A DNA stretch of 64,000 bases. Origin: a virus. Both the position numbers and the translations under genes were made by a program. The first letter of the stretch is position 1, and each line of letters starts with the position of its first letter. The stretch covers positions 21,774-85,773 of the IMG/VR virus record IMGVR_UViG_3300042924_003416; one strand, given 5' to 3'. Positions 56,551 to 64,000 of this stretch are shown here, one piece after another. The notes beneath the pieces were generated by a model. The model worked only from the letters and a program-made list of their open reading frames with translations. It was not told where the DNA came from and ran no database searches.

Positions 56551-57234
56551 TTAGTCTAGAGAGAAATCAGTAGAAGGTTTATTTGATTTAAAAACATCCT
56601 CATCATCACCAAATTTAGAAATCTCAGTATTCTCAAGTTTCTTCAAATGAAGTTTTTCATCATATCTAATTACTTTACCTTCTTCTACTTCACCAAATGC
56701 ATACTTACCTTTTTCTGCTTTTGGCAACCACATGTCATAATTAGTATAACCAGTTTTACCCACATATTCTTTACCTGCAATACAGAATTCCAAATAAATA
56801 TCTCTAATAGGAGCAGATGCATTAAATGATTCTACAAAGTCTTCAATAGTATCATGTTTGTTATGTTGAGCTTGCATCCAATCATTAACACCCATAGTCT
56901 TACAAAGATTCTGTAAGAATATCAAAATAGATCTATCTCTTTGAATTTTAATACCAGATTTAGTTTCACCATCTGCAAATGCATACTGAGAAGCTTTAAT
57001 TTTACCAATCTGACCTTTAAAGTGTCCTTTCTCAGGATTATCTTTATCAAGAGCAAAACCTTCAAAACCTGGAATAGGTTCAGTTTCCACGTGCAATACT
57101 AAATGATATGCACCTGGAATAAATTTAAACTCCTCCAGTTCTACGTTGTTGATTTTTAATACTTTGTTACCTGGACTAATTGTTTTTGGTAGGCCGGATC
57201 CACCGGTACCAAGATCTTCTGTACTTAAAGCCAT
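56551..57234 (-). CDS. Single-stranded DNA-binding-like protein, 227 aa
   Basis: The order PKTISPGNKVLKINNVELEE, YHLVLHVETEPIPGFEGFAL and GHFKGQIGKIKASQYAFADG suggests an OB-fold SSB of the phage type. The C-terminus is acidic with a final DFSLD, like the flexible tails that bind replisome partners. Two gaps of charged residues separate the core from the tail. It protects single strands during replication and recombination. It lies 23 bases downstream of the Sak4-like ATPase and is ended by a hairpin. No experimental homologue is known to me. Confidence 0.65.
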   Translation of the reverse strand: MALSTEDLGTGGSGLPKTISPGNKVLKINNVELEEFKFIPGAYHLVLHVETEPIPGFEGFALDKDNPEKGHFKGQIGKIKASQYAFADGETKSGIKIQRDRSILIFLQNLCKTMGVNDWMQAQHNKHDTIEDFVESFNASAPIRDIYLEFCIAGKEYVGKTGYTNYDMWLPKAEKGKYAFGEVEEGKVIRYDEKLHLKKLENTEISKFGDDEDVFKSNKPSTDFSLD

Positions 57235-57257
57235 TTTACTTTACTTTTTTTTAATTA

Positions 57258-57977
57258 TTAAACAAAAACTTTTTCCCATGATGTCTTTAAAACACCATCA
57301 ATCATCTCAGAAATTACTATTTCTTCATTACGTAAATGCTCTGGTCTTGCACCACAAGTAACTTCTTCATTAGTCTTAAAAGACAAAATGGTCTTGTTAC
57401 CCTTACGGTACATATATCCAATAGCATCTGCATTTGCACAAATTAAAGATTTAATCTTACCTGTCAAGTCTATATTTGCAGACATGACCATCTCTCCCTT
57501 ATCATCAACTACCTTGTCTTTAATATGACCAGATAGGATAATTGTGGGTGCTAAGGTATCAATAAAATCTAAAACTTGAAAGAATGCTTGACGGATATAT
57601 AAATATCCGGCACCATTTGGTAGTGTAGTTACATTATCTCCATCATAGTTTTTACCCATTGATGTACCTCTGTAAAGTTTAATTGCAAGTGGCATAATCA
57701 TATCCTCTAATGCAGTTACAGTATCAATAGTAATAAACTTATATGGATTACCTGCAGCTTTAATTGCTTTACCAGTATCCAATAGTTCTTGTAAACTACC
57801 AATTTTTACTTTAAGAGCTTCAACATAATCAGCACCATTTTCCAAGTCAAGAATTAAATTGTCTTCTAAACCTGCATAAGCTGTTGTTTTACCAGTCTTA
57901 GGTTTAGAATAAATCACAATCCTTTTAGGATTTTGTCTTTCAGCTTTTACTTTCTTAGTTGGAAGTACTATACTCAT
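57258..57977 (-). CDS. Sak4-like RecA-family ATPase, 239 aa
   Basis: A compact RecA core: Walker A YSKPKTGKTT (residues about 23-32), a LILDLENGADYVEAL strand-loop, Walker B FITIDTVTAL and LAPTIILSGHIKDK. It is about the length of Sak4-type single-strand annealing recombinases (AAA_24/RecA-like), well short of full RecA. It probably works with the SSB-like protein and the PD-(D/E)XK exonuclease in phage recombination or replication restart. It overlaps the upstream gene by 4 bases (ATGA). Confidence 0.8.
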   Translation of the reverse strand: MSIVLPTKKVKAERQNPKRIVIYSKPKTGKTTAYAGLEDNLILDLENGADYVEALKVKIGSLQELLDTGKAIKAAGNPYKFITIDTVTALEDMIMPLAIKLYRGTSMGKNYDGDNVTTLPNGAGYLYIRQAFFQVLDFIDTLAPTIILSGHIKDKVVDDKGEMVMSANIDLTGKIKSLICANADAIGYMYRKGNKTILSFKTNEEVTCGARPEHLRNEEIVISEMIDGVLKTSWEKVFV

Positions 57978-58633
57978 ATATCACTTTTTGTTTGTTTAAT
58001 CAGATCATTCAACCAAGGTCTAGCACTAACAGGTTTTAGTAACATAATTGCTGCTAAATCTCTGATAGTAATTTCTGACAATGGTGCATCAGCAATTTCT
58101 TCATTAAAAATCTCTGCTTCTACTTTAGGAGCAAATTCTTGCTCAAAATCTGGAAACAAACTTAATGACTTCTGTAACTGTGGTACTTCAAGTTTAGCTT
58201 CTTCTTTTCTCTTTTCATAAAGAGAATAACTAATCTCTTGTCCACTAGGTAGTACAGCAACCATCTCACCTAAAGAAACTAGATATTTTCTATCTACTTT
58301 ACCGTCAGCATCAACTGTTTCTGTAACATCATACTCCTCATTGTAAAAAGGATTAAACTTAAGTTTAAACAACTGTCTGTCTTCAATACCTGGTACAATG
58401 TCTGTATTCTTTCCTGCTCCATCATACACGTTTTCGTAGAACTCAATATAGATGTCTTCTCCTTTCTTCAATTCCCATTCAAAGAACTGACATTGTTTTC
58501 CAAACTTACCTTTCTTAAAGAAAGCAGTTTTAATAGTAAAAAATGGATCTGCTAATCCAATTGCTTTGAAAGTGTCCATATGCTGCATATAGAACTCTCT
58601 TTCTTTTTCTTTTCTTAAATTGTTGTTATTCAT
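57974..58633 (-). CDS. Hypothetical replication-region protein, 219 aa
   Basis: I do not recognise a family. The N-terminus is helical and basic, followed by a mixed region containing KAFFKKGKFGK-like motif (TAFFKKGKFGKQCQFFEW) and YIEFYENVYDGAG. A Glu-rich C-terminal half (EEIADAPLSEITIRDLAAI) precedes a basic end. It starts 5 bases after the DnaB-like helicase gene and its end overlaps the Sak4-like gene by 4 bases, so it probably serves replication or recombination. No further assignment is justified. Confidence 0.6.
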   Translation of the reverse strand: MNNNNLRKEKEREFYMQHMDTFKAIGLADPFFTIKTAFFKKGKFGKQCQFFEWELKKGEDIYIEFYENVYDGAGKNTDIVPGIEDRQLFKLKFNPFYNEEYDVTETVDADGKVDRKYLVSLGEMVAVLPSGQEISYSLYEKRKEEAKLEVPQLQKSLSLFPDFEQEFAPKVEAEIFNEEIADAPLSEITIRDLAAIMLLKPVSARPWLNDLIKQTKSDI

Positions 58634-58638
58634 GTTAA

Positions 58639-59646
58639 TTAATTTACTTGGATTTTTGCTGTGGTTTCCCTAGCAGGTGTTGGTATTTCTACTATTCTCA
58701 TAGTAGCTCTATCTAATTTAAAGAAACTGATTCTGGTCATACCATTACGTGACTTCAGGAAGTGGAACACTAATGTATCCGGATCTTCAATTAGGAACTT
58801 CTCAGGACCATATTTCTGTATTTTTCTAATAGAGGGTTTATTAATACCAATAACTACATCAGCATGTTGTAATAAAGCATCAGAACCATAAATGTCAGAA
58901 TCTAATACATAATTGCCATAGTTGGCTTCTACTTGTCTTTTAACATCATCTATGTTTCTATTCAACTGACTTAGGACAACAAATGCTACGGGATAATTCT
59001 TCTTCATATAGGTCAAGGCTTCACCTAATGCACCTAGCATATCAAACTTGTCTTTCTGTCCAACATCATTTTTGAATAGAGCAGAGTGATCTATTGTAAC
59101 AAGCATGTTTGGATAAGTACCATCTTCATTCTTGTATCTTTCCAATTCATAATGAATTGTAGCACACATTTCATTGACAGTACACGTATCGTAGATGACA
59201 TTAATTAAATCATTATTTATTGTTGATTTGTAGTATTCTACACACTTCTCAAATAATTTTTTGTCAACTAACTTTCCATCCTTACTCATTAATGTATTGT
59301 AATCAGCACCTGTAATCAGACCAAACTTTCTAATTGCACTAGTTTCATCAACCATTTCCATTTGAAATTTAAGTACTCTAAATTTCTGATCTGGATTCTT
59401 TTCTATAATATCAGAAACCACCTGTTCCATAAACAGGGTCTTACCTGTACCAGGTCGTGCACCTACAACTGTTATAGTTCTCCACTCAAGTCCATCACAA
59501 AAGGCATCATTAAATTTAGGCCATGCAGTTATTAATGCAGGTATTTTACCTTCTCTCTTTGCCTTCATTTTAACAAGACCTTTTTCAAGACTGTTTCTTT
59601 CACTAACTGGTAACAGATGTCGTGCACCATTAAATAGTTTTCCCAT
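58639..59646 (-). CDS. dnaB: DnaB-like replicative helicase, 335 aa
   Basis: RecA-type core with Walker A GARPGTGKT (residues 62-70), Walker B region NMLVTIDHSALF, and VVLSQLNRNIDDVK, the conserved DnaB motif with Ser-Gln-Leu-Asn-Arg. DPDTLVFHFLKSRNG gives the arginine-finger-like end. The protein is about 120 residues shorter than bacterial DnaB, because the N-terminal primase-binding domain is missing. It unwinds DNA at the fork. The gene lies 18 bases after a probable helicase loader. Confidence 0.9.
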   Translation of the reverse strand: MGKLFNGARHLLPVSERNSLEKGLVKMKAKREGKIPALITAWPKFNDAFCDGLEWRTITVVGARPGTGKTLFMEQVVSDIIEKNPDQKFRVLKFQMEMVDETSAIRKFGLITGADYNTLMSKDGKLVDKKLFEKCVEYYKSTINNDLINVIYDTCTVNEMCATIHYELERYKNEDGTYPNMLVTIDHSALFKNDVGQKDKFDMLGALGEALTYMKKNYPVAFVVLSQLNRNIDDVKRQVEANYGNYVLDSDIYGSDALLQHADVVIGINKPSIRKIQKYGPEKFLIEDPDTLVFHFLKSRNGMTRISFFKLDRATMRIVEIPTPARETTAKIQVN

Positions 59647-59664
59647 AAACTTTTAAAATTTAAA

Positions 59665-60252
59665 TTATACAATTAAGTCACTAAATACATTTTTATCTTC
59701 ATCAGGATTATCATTTAGATATTCACAATAAGTTGCTAAGTCAGAATCCCAACTTTTGTCTACATTTTGTTTTCTCAAAAAGTATTGAGAGTTTCTCATG
59801 TATTCATAGTTTTTAGATTCATATTCTAGTACATACTTTTGTGTTGCTAAAAATATAGTTTCCCAATCATAATTGAAGTTATCAAAGAACCATCTAAATG
59901 CATTCTCAAGATTTTTGGCTGGAACTCTTGCATATTTTCCAGAGGATAGTTTCTTATTAGGAAATATTTTTACATATGCCTCTATGTTCTGCATGAAATT
60001 CTGCCCCATTAAATCTTTAGAAGTTTTCTTCTTGGATTTCTTAAAATATCCATCAATTTCTGCCATAAAGATAATGCTTTTATCTGTCAATTCCAAGGAT
60101 TCTGACAGCCAGTGATTCATATGCAGTCTTTTGCACTCAAGTGCTTTATTAATTGAATTGTGAGGTACTATTTTTTCTTTAATACAGTACAAAACATAGA
60201 ATGAATTTGGTGTCAAATCATTCTGAATTAGTTTAGTGAAGATTTCTATCAT
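59665..60252 (-). CDS. Probable helicase loader or replication initiation protein, 195 aa
   Basis: N-terminal residues look like a winged-helix domain (LTPNSFYVLYCIKEK). The C-terminal half has KKLSSGKYARVPAKNLENAF, FFDNFNYDWETIFLATQKY and YMRNSQYFL, a pattern typical of DnaD/loader-like proteins beside phage DnaB genes. The assignment rests mainly on position, between UDG and DnaB, with 1-base spacing to the UDG gene. No clear DNA-binding motif. Confidence 0.55.
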   Translation of the reverse strand: MIEIFTKLIQNDLTPNSFYVLYCIKEKIVPHNSINKALECKRLHMNHWLSESLELTDKSIIFMAEIDGYFKKSKKKTSKDLMGQNFMQNIEAYVKIFPNKKLSSGKYARVPAKNLENAFRWFFDNFNYDWETIFLATQKYVLEYESKNYEYMRNSQYFLRKQNVDKSWDSDLATYCEYLNDNPDEDKNVFSDLIV

Positions 60253-60253
60253 T

Positions 60254-60952
60254 TTACCACGTTATTATATTATTACTAGTGTTATTTACTATTGAAGATA
60301 TTTTAACAAATATATCATTACTATCCCATTTAGAACCGTTATAAGCAGCAGAAGCAGGATGTTTAACAGTAAACTTATACTCAGTGTTAGTAGTAAGTTC
60401 AGACCATTCTTCAGCTTTTTTACCCATGTATACATAAATCAATCCCGGATTATAATTATTTAACCAATCTAACAAGTAGGCAGTAAAAGGTTTCCATATA
60501 TCATAATGACTACCAATCTTACCTACTTCAACTGTAAGAGCTGTATTAAGCATAAGTATACCTTGATTAGACCATCTGGTAAGATCTACATCTTCACTTA
60601 CTGGATGACCATTGTATACTGTCCTGTTTACTTCTCCTAAGATATACTTAAGACTTGGTTGTAATTTACCTGTGTTACCACAACTAAATGATATACCGTC
60701 TGCAACTCCTAACTGTGGATATGGATCCTGACCTACTATTACTACTTGTAGTTTATCATATGGACACTCCTCAAAGGCCCTAAAGACTTGTTTAAGTGGT
60801 GGAGTAAACCTTTTATCCTCTTGACTCAGTGTATACAACTTAGTAAGTATATCATCAAAGTCACTGCTAAATACAAAAGATTTAAATATCCTGTCCCAGC
60901 CGCTGGGTCCAAGTTTAGTAAACATTTTTTGTTTAATTTCTTCTAAATCCAT
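60254..60952 (-). CDS. ung: Uracil-DNA glycosylase, family 1, 232 aa
   Basis: The family 1 motifs are visible: VVIVGQDPYPQLGVADGISFS (catalytic Asp in GQDPYP), WSNQGILMLNTALTVEVGK, and HPASAAYNG in place of the usual HPSPLS. Length is as expected for UDG. It removes uracil from DNA. The open frame reaches 61030, but the first family-like residues are MDLEEIKQKM, so the start is at 60952. UDG is common among the replication genes of crAss-like phages. It is divergent from the lone plus-strand gene at 60984 and is followed by the helicase loader gene. Confidence 0.93.
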   Translation of the reverse strand: MDLEEIKQKMFTKLGPSGWDRIFKSFVFSSDFDDILTKLYTLSQEDKRFTPPLKQVFRAFEECPYDKLQVVIVGQDPYPQLGVADGISFSCGNTGKLQPSLKYILGEVNRTVYNGHPVSEDVDLTRWSNQGILMLNTALTVEVGKIGSHYDIWKPFTAYLLDWLNNYNPGLIYVYMGKKAEEWSELTTNTEYKFTVKHPASAAYNGSKWDSNDIFVKISSIVNNTSNNIITW

Positions 60953-60983
60953 TTTTTTTCTATTTTTGTTTAAAATTAATACT

Positions 60984-61301
60984 ATGATAAAAGTTAAAGA
61001 ATTGAAAGATGATGTAATATTAGACATCAAGGTTAATAAAAGTTTTTATTTAATGGCTAAAGCTGCATCTTTTCATGTACTTCAATCAATGAATATTCCC
61101 GAAAAAGGTGATGACTATTTTAAAGACATCATGAATAAAAAATATGAAGATTTAGATTCTGCTCAAAGAACATTTTATACAATAGTTCTTCTTCTTGCTG
61201 AAATAGAAAGACAGGCAAGTGAACAAAAACTATATGATGAAAAAGAAGTCTTAGAACCAGGAGATGAAGGTTACGTAGCACCTACCCTAGAGAAAGATTA
61301 A
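60984..61301 (+). CDS. Plus-strand hypothetical protein, 105 aa
   Basis: The only plus-strand gene within the minus-strand block. It begins MIKVKELKDDVILDIKVNK (the frame reaches 60966) and contains a FYLMAKAASFHVLQSMNI helix and a Glu-rich tail ending in APTLEKD. I recognise no family. It is divergent from the UDG gene (31 bases between starts) and runs into the end of the 61282 gene (about 20-base tail-to-tail overlap). Because the plus strand carries the virion genes, it may be expressed late. Confidence 0.65.
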   Translation: MIKVKELKDDVILDIKVNKSFYLMAKAASFHVLQSMNIPEKGDDYFKDIMNKKYEDLDSAQRTFYTIVLLLAEIERQASEQKLYDEKEVLEPGDEGYVAPTLEKD

Positions 61302-61635
61302 ACTGTTCTCTTCCTATTTGTATACAAGCTTCTATAGCTAACATAAGTTCATCTTTACTACAATCTGCAAAGGATTTACCCCCTAGACCAGATGCATCTT
61401 TTACTACATCTTTCATTTCATCAAAAGTGTATCCAGACTCTTTTGCCATTTCTCTAATACAAGCATGTACTTTTGCAAGTTGTGCTTTACTATGATCTGT
61501 ATTTGCAAGATCAATATACATTTCTACTTTTTGACCTTCTGAAATCTTATCTACAAAAATCTCATAAGCTAATTTATCTTGTGGACTATTAAAGATAAGT
61601 TTTCCATTTTTCTTAATGAATTTACCACTAAACAT
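61282..61635 (-). CDS. NinB-like recombination protein (tentative), 117 aa
   Basis: The C-terminal part HSKAQLAKVHACIREMAKES, GYTFDEMKDVVKDAS and KSFADCSKDELMLAIEAC is helical and resembles the small NinB/YbcN-like family of phage recombination proteins (K-x-C-S-x-x-E-L end). The N-terminal GKFIKKNGKLIF-NSPQD is basic. The ATG at 61635 is preferred over a TTG three codons upstream; it starts two bases after the upstream stop. The 3' end overlaps the plus-strand gene. The family is only loosely recognised. Confidence 0.5.
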   Translation of the reverse strand: MFSGKFIKKNGKLIFNSPQDKLAYEIFVDKISEGQKVEMYIDLANTDHSKAQLAKVHACIREMAKESGYTFDEMKDVVKDASGLGGKSFADCSKDELMLAIEACIQIGREQFNLSLG

Positions 61636-61637
61636 AT

Positions 61638-61889
61638 CTAACAAGTTATATTATCCATAATTTCTAGAAACTGATCATAATGAGCTTTTTCTGTGATATT
61701 TAATGCAGGAATCTCAAATGATTTTAATACCCATTTGTCATCTTTAACATCAATATTATCTGTACTATGTAAAAGTACCCCAGAACATAGTTCTTTATGA
61801 TAGTAGTAGTAATCATATCCATTTTGGCTTTCATCATCAAGTATATCTACTCTTTCAAAGCCGAGATCTATTAATTCTTGTTCACTCAT
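61638..61889 (-). CDS. Small acidic hypothetical protein, 83 aa
   Basis: LIDLGFERVDILDDESQNGYD followed by YYYYHKELCSGVLLHSTDN and DDKWVLKSFEIPAL matches a common type of short Bacteroidota phage protein with no known role. It is acidic, has no membrane segment and is coupled to the next gene by a two-base gap. Confidence 0.6.
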   Translation of the reverse strand: MSEQELIDLGFERVDILDDESQNGYDYYYYHKELCSGVLLHSTDNIDVKDDKWVLKSFEIPALNITEKAHYDQFLEIMDNITC

Positions 61890-61939
61890 TTTATTCTAAA
61901 TTTCTATAAATAATACTGATGATCGCTGTAAACATACAG

Positions 61940-62035
61940 TCAATCATCCCAGTTATGATAGTTTTCATCTTTTAAGTTATAAATTATTAAACCTGCAACT
62001 GCAAATACTACTACTGTTATAATCACAAATTCCAT
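61940..62035 (-). CDS. Membrane micropeptide, 31 aa
   Basis: Begins MEFVIITVVVFAVAGLIIYN, one strongly apolar segment, then a polar tail DENYHNWDD. Its ATG shares the A of TGATG with the stop codon of the upstream zinc-finger gene, a classic translational coupling arrangement. A single-pass inner membrane peptide is likely; role unknown, possibly against the host envelope or other phages. Confidence 0.6.
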   Translation of the reverse strand: MEFVIITVVVFAVAGLIIYNLKDENYHNWDD

Positions 62036-62217
62036 CACTTATCTTTTTTAGGTAAATACTTTTTCTCAAATTTCTCCCAGCCTTTCTTGTCAAACTGAGC
62101 AACCATAAGATCCATCATAATTTCATCAGTATGCTCAGCACACATTCCTATACCCTTGATATCAAGATCAGGACTATATCTCTTGGTTGCCGGAGCTCCA
62201 CATTTAACACATTCCAT
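62035..62217 (-). CDS. Small zinc-finger protein, 60 aa
   Basis: Starts MECVKCGAPATKRY, with CVKC as a CxxC pair, then GMCAEHTDEI (CxxH), giving a compact C2CH-type metal site. The Lys-rich tail (GWEKFEKKYLPKKDK) suggests nucleic-acid or protein contact. It overlaps the membrane micropeptide by one base. No known function. Confidence 0.65.
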   Translation of the reverse strand: MECVKCGAPATKRYSPDLDIKGIGMCAEHTDEIMMDLMVAQFDKKGWEKFEKKYLPKKDK

Positions 62218-62218
62218 A

Positions 62219-62311
62219 TTAATCCATTAACAGTTTATAAACTCCATACATAAATACCAGTGTTACTAGTGTTACACAAAGTGTATCAATAATTTGAACT
62301 AATTCTTTCAT
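62219..62311 (-). CDS. Membrane micropeptide, 30 aa
   Basis: Encodes MKELVQIIDTLCVTLVTLVF followed by MYGVYKLLMD: one predicted membrane-spanning segment with a short basic/polar end. Its ATG overlaps the upstream stop by four bases (ATGA). It is separate from the other micropeptide, with no sequence similarity beyond the apolar stretch. Role unknown. Confidence 0.55.
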   Translation of the reverse strand: MKELVQIIDTLCVTLVTLVFMYGVYKLLMD

Positions 62312-62532
62312 GATTCTATATTTAAGTTATCATCATTTAAAATCTCCCGGATCTTATCTCTAACAGCTTGATAAGCAGCATCTATTTCTCCAGATATCTT
62401 TTCATTATACTTTATCTCACCTCTAAGCCATTGATCAAGTTCCCACATAGCACCTTTCCATTTCCAACCATCTATTGCAGTTCTTGCATCTTCAAGTTCA
62501 TCTTCTTTGAATTTTAAAATTATTTCTGCCAT
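62308..62532 (-). CDS. Hypothetical phage protein, 74 aa
   Basis: Starts MAEIILKFKEDELEDARTAI, then DGWKWKGAMWELDQWLRGEI and a helical acidic tail ending NDDNLNIES. This short pattern (Trp-rich WELDQWLR) is one I have seen in phage proteins of unknown function. It overlaps the upstream gene by 13 bases and the micropeptide by four. Confidence 0.6.
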   Translation of the reverse strand: MAEIILKFKEDELEDARTAIDGWKWKGAMWELDQWLRGEIKYNEKISGEIDAAYQAVRDKIREILNDDNLNIES

Positions 62533-62927
62533 TGTCCTATAAATATTTCAGTGTTAATAATATCTCTAATATAGTCAATTTCCTTGTATTTATCATTATC
62601 CAAAGTATAAACACCAAGGTCTTTTAGCCTATTATTTCTCAAAGTTAATAAAGAAAAAGCCATAATATTTGCATTGTCTTCATCTGAACTATCCAACATT
62701 CCAAGCAAATTAAGTTTCTCTTCTTCAGTAATATAACCTGTCTTAACAAGTAAATTTAATTCTGCAAAGAAAATAAATGGTCTGAATGTTCCAACTTTGG
62801 TACCTGCTGCATACATATACCATAAATATCCAATATTACTGTCACTTGGTTTTGCAACATGCCAATGTTCATGGCAAATACCCACGATTAATCCCTTAAT
62901 CTTTGGATCACTAAAATTCTTTATCAT
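62520..62927 (-). CDS. Hypothetical S-D-x-D-N domain protein, 135 aa
   Basis: LNLLGMLDSSDEDNANIMAF is the third example in the window of a short S-D-x-D-N helix motif, also found in the 463-residue (50091) and 139-residue (53914) proteins. The N-terminal half contains ICHEHWHVAKPSDSN, with possible metal-binding His, and a FRPFIFFAELNLLVKTG helix. Function unknown. It overlaps both neighbours. Confidence 0.55.
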   Translation of the reverse strand: MIKNFSDPKIKGLIVGICHEHWHVAKPSDSNIGYLWYMYAAGTKVGTFRPFIFFAELNLLVKTGYITEEEKLNLLGMLDSSDEDNANIMAFSLLTLRNNRLKDLGVYTLDNDKYKEIDYIRDIINTEIFIGQWQK

Positions 62928-63205
62928 CCTCTTAAAAATTTAAACATTGCTTGTAATTTCTTATGTTCTTCTACTAACCACTCTGGAGTAAATAAAGCTT
63001 CATATTCATCAAACTTAATTGTAGTATGTGCATCTATCTCATGAACTATTAAAGCTGACCACCCTACAACTCCATATCTTTGAAACTGAATAGTTATTGC
63101 TCCTTGAAGATTATGATATCTATAGTTTTGATGATCTGTTTTAGATCTGTAGAACCCATACTTTACAAGTCTCCTACCTATAAGTTCTGTATCTCTAAGT
63201 CTCAT
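62924..63205 (-). CDS. Hypothetical basic protein, 93 aa
   Basis: Starts MRLRDTELIGRRLVKYGFYR and has a short beta-rich centre (AITIQFQRYGVVGWSALIVH) and a helical end. I recognise no family. It overlaps the following gene by 4 bases and follows the radical SAM gene by two. Confidence 0.55.
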   Translation of the reverse strand: MRLRDTELIGRRLVKYGFYRSKTDHQNYRYHNLQGAITIQFQRYGVVGWSALIVHEIDAHTTIKFDEYEALFTPEWLVEEHKKLQAMFKFLRG

Positions 63206-63207
63206 AA

Positions 63208-64000
63208 CTAAAATATATATCTAATTGTATTCCAAGGTATTATCTTATCATGTAACTCAACAAACTGTTTGATGTAATCTGCTTTTCTGTTGTGTTCATA
63301 TCTAAGATTCTTTCCACCATACTGAGATACTTTACTTTCTTGTATTTTAGGTACCCAAAGTAAATCTTCACCTGGAAGTTTATGCTGTAGATTATACTGA
63401 TGCTTATCTTCATTATGAGTAAGAAATATTACTTCAGCTTTGATAGAGTTTTGTGGCCAATGATACATATAACAATGTTTGTCAATTATATCAAATAAGA
63501 ACTCATACTCTGTTAACCAATCATCATGTACTATTACAGGACTAAAGTTTAAGTGTACTTCATAGCCAGCATCAATAAACCATTTTACAGCTCTAAGTCT
63601 TTCATCAAGAGAATTTGTATTAGGTTCAAGAATCTTTCTCCATTTCTCAGGCATCAAACTAAATCTTATTCTAATTTTACCTTCTGGATTAAATAATAAT
63701 AATTCTCCATTTACATATTTAGTGGCAAATGAACCCATAGCAAGTGGATGATCTCTAAAGAATCCAAAGATTGTCTTCCATTCATGATATTTAGCATGCA
63801 GAGCAAAGTCTTCATTACAAGAGATATCATAGGTTACATACTCTCCTGTTTGATTTGGTTTCTCTACTGTAGAAAAATAAGCATGTGAATTAATTTCTGT
63901 CAGGATATCCATAGTATTTGTAGCTACAGATAATCCTTCCGGCTTATGTCTTTTCATATAACAGTAAGTACAGTTATACAAACAGCCATGACCAAAGGAG
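63208..64000 (-). CDS. Radical SAM protein of spore photoproduct lyase type (5' partial)
   Basis: Cut by the right window edge. The frame runs on as GHGCLYNCTYCYMKRH, giving the CxxxCxxC iron-sulfur cluster (C-LYN-C-TY-C) of radical SAM enzymes. The GHGCxxxCxYCYMxRH form is typical of the spore photoproduct lyase-like group found in Bacteroidota phages. The rest (IRIRFSLMPEKWRKILEPN; HLNFSPVIVHDDWL) fits the family barrel. The natural start lies to the right; the TTG at 63981 is not a start. It may repair or modify DNA, but the substrate is unknown. Confidence 0.8.
   Translation of the reverse strand, partial: SFGHGCLYNCTYCYMKRHKPEGLSVATNTMDILTEINSHAYFSTVEKPNQTGEYVTYDISCNEDFALHAKYHEWKTIFGFFRDHPLAMGSFATKYVNGELLLFNPEGKIRIRFSLMPEKWRKILEPNTNSLDERLRAVKWFIDAGYEVHLNFSPVIVHDDWLTEYEFLFDIIDKHCYMYHWPQNSIKAEVIFLTHNEDKHQYNLQHKLPGEDLLWVPKIQESKVSQYGGKNLRYEHNRKADYIKQFVELHDKIIPWNTIRYIF

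Noticed and set aside
63979-63981. TTG as the start of the radical SAM gene
   Set aside because: The cluster motif Cys residue lies before it, so the gene continues beyond the window.
1-64000. tRNA genes, CRISPR arrays, insertion sequences, integrase
   Set aside because: None could be recognised by eye on either strand.

Overview
The window looks like part of the genome of a tailed phage of Bacteroidota, most likely a crAss-like phage (Crassvirales) or a close relative. The DNA is AT-rich. Start codons are preceded by A/T-rich leaders rather than Shine-Dalgarno sequences, as in Bacteroidota. About 44 kb of giant virion and transcription genes on the plus strand meets about 20 kb of replication genes on the minus strand. 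The seventh plus-strand gene is a 3384-residue protein with a DFDID signature, which fits the DxDxD catalytic motif of the virion RNA polymerase of crAss-like phages. No terminase, portal, major capsid or lysis gene is visible, so those must lie outside the window. The lineage call rests on motifs and layout read by eye, not on a database search.

Plus strand, 1-43973. Four modular proteins (1-15609) share short terminal and internal tags: LPKAQxG-like at the beginning of modules, and an acidic (L/M)T-x-E-(L/I)...GGY-like end. They look like concatenated virion or cargo modules: a SET-like tail at the left edge, a possible beta-barrel, cysteine-rich mini-motifs and Gln/Met/Gly-rich linkers. 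A 1065-residue probable virion protein follows. Next come three giant proteins of 2490, 3384 and 2444 residues with almost no space between them. These carry an embedded PD-(D/E)XK nuclease domain, two HExxH zincin metallopeptidases, the RNA polymerase core motif, a polyvalent-protein-like domain, a LysM repeat and a membrane segment. A 46-residue very basic protein ends the series.

Minus strand, 43993-64000. The order of transcription is right to left: radical SAM protein of the spore photoproduct lyase type (cut by the window edge), a run of small accessory genes, uracil-DNA glycosylase, probable helicase loader, DnaB-like helicase, unknown protein, Sak4-like RecA ATPase, SSB-like protein, TOPRIM primase, GIY-YIG-type protein, small conserved proteins, a VWA/metallopeptidase protein with a MoxR-type AAA+ ATPase, PD-(D/E)XK exonuclease, family B DNA polymerase, a DUF932-like protein, a MazG-type pyrophosphohydrolase and a zinc-ribbon protein. 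Hairpin terminators separate several blocks. One small gene (60984-61301) runs on the plus strand inside this region.

Together the parts suggest a phage that injects its own RNA polymerase and processing enzymes with its DNA, and then replicates with a nearly complete replisome. No stretch longer than about 150 bases lacks a gene. No tRNA genes, CRISPR arrays or insertion sequences were seen.
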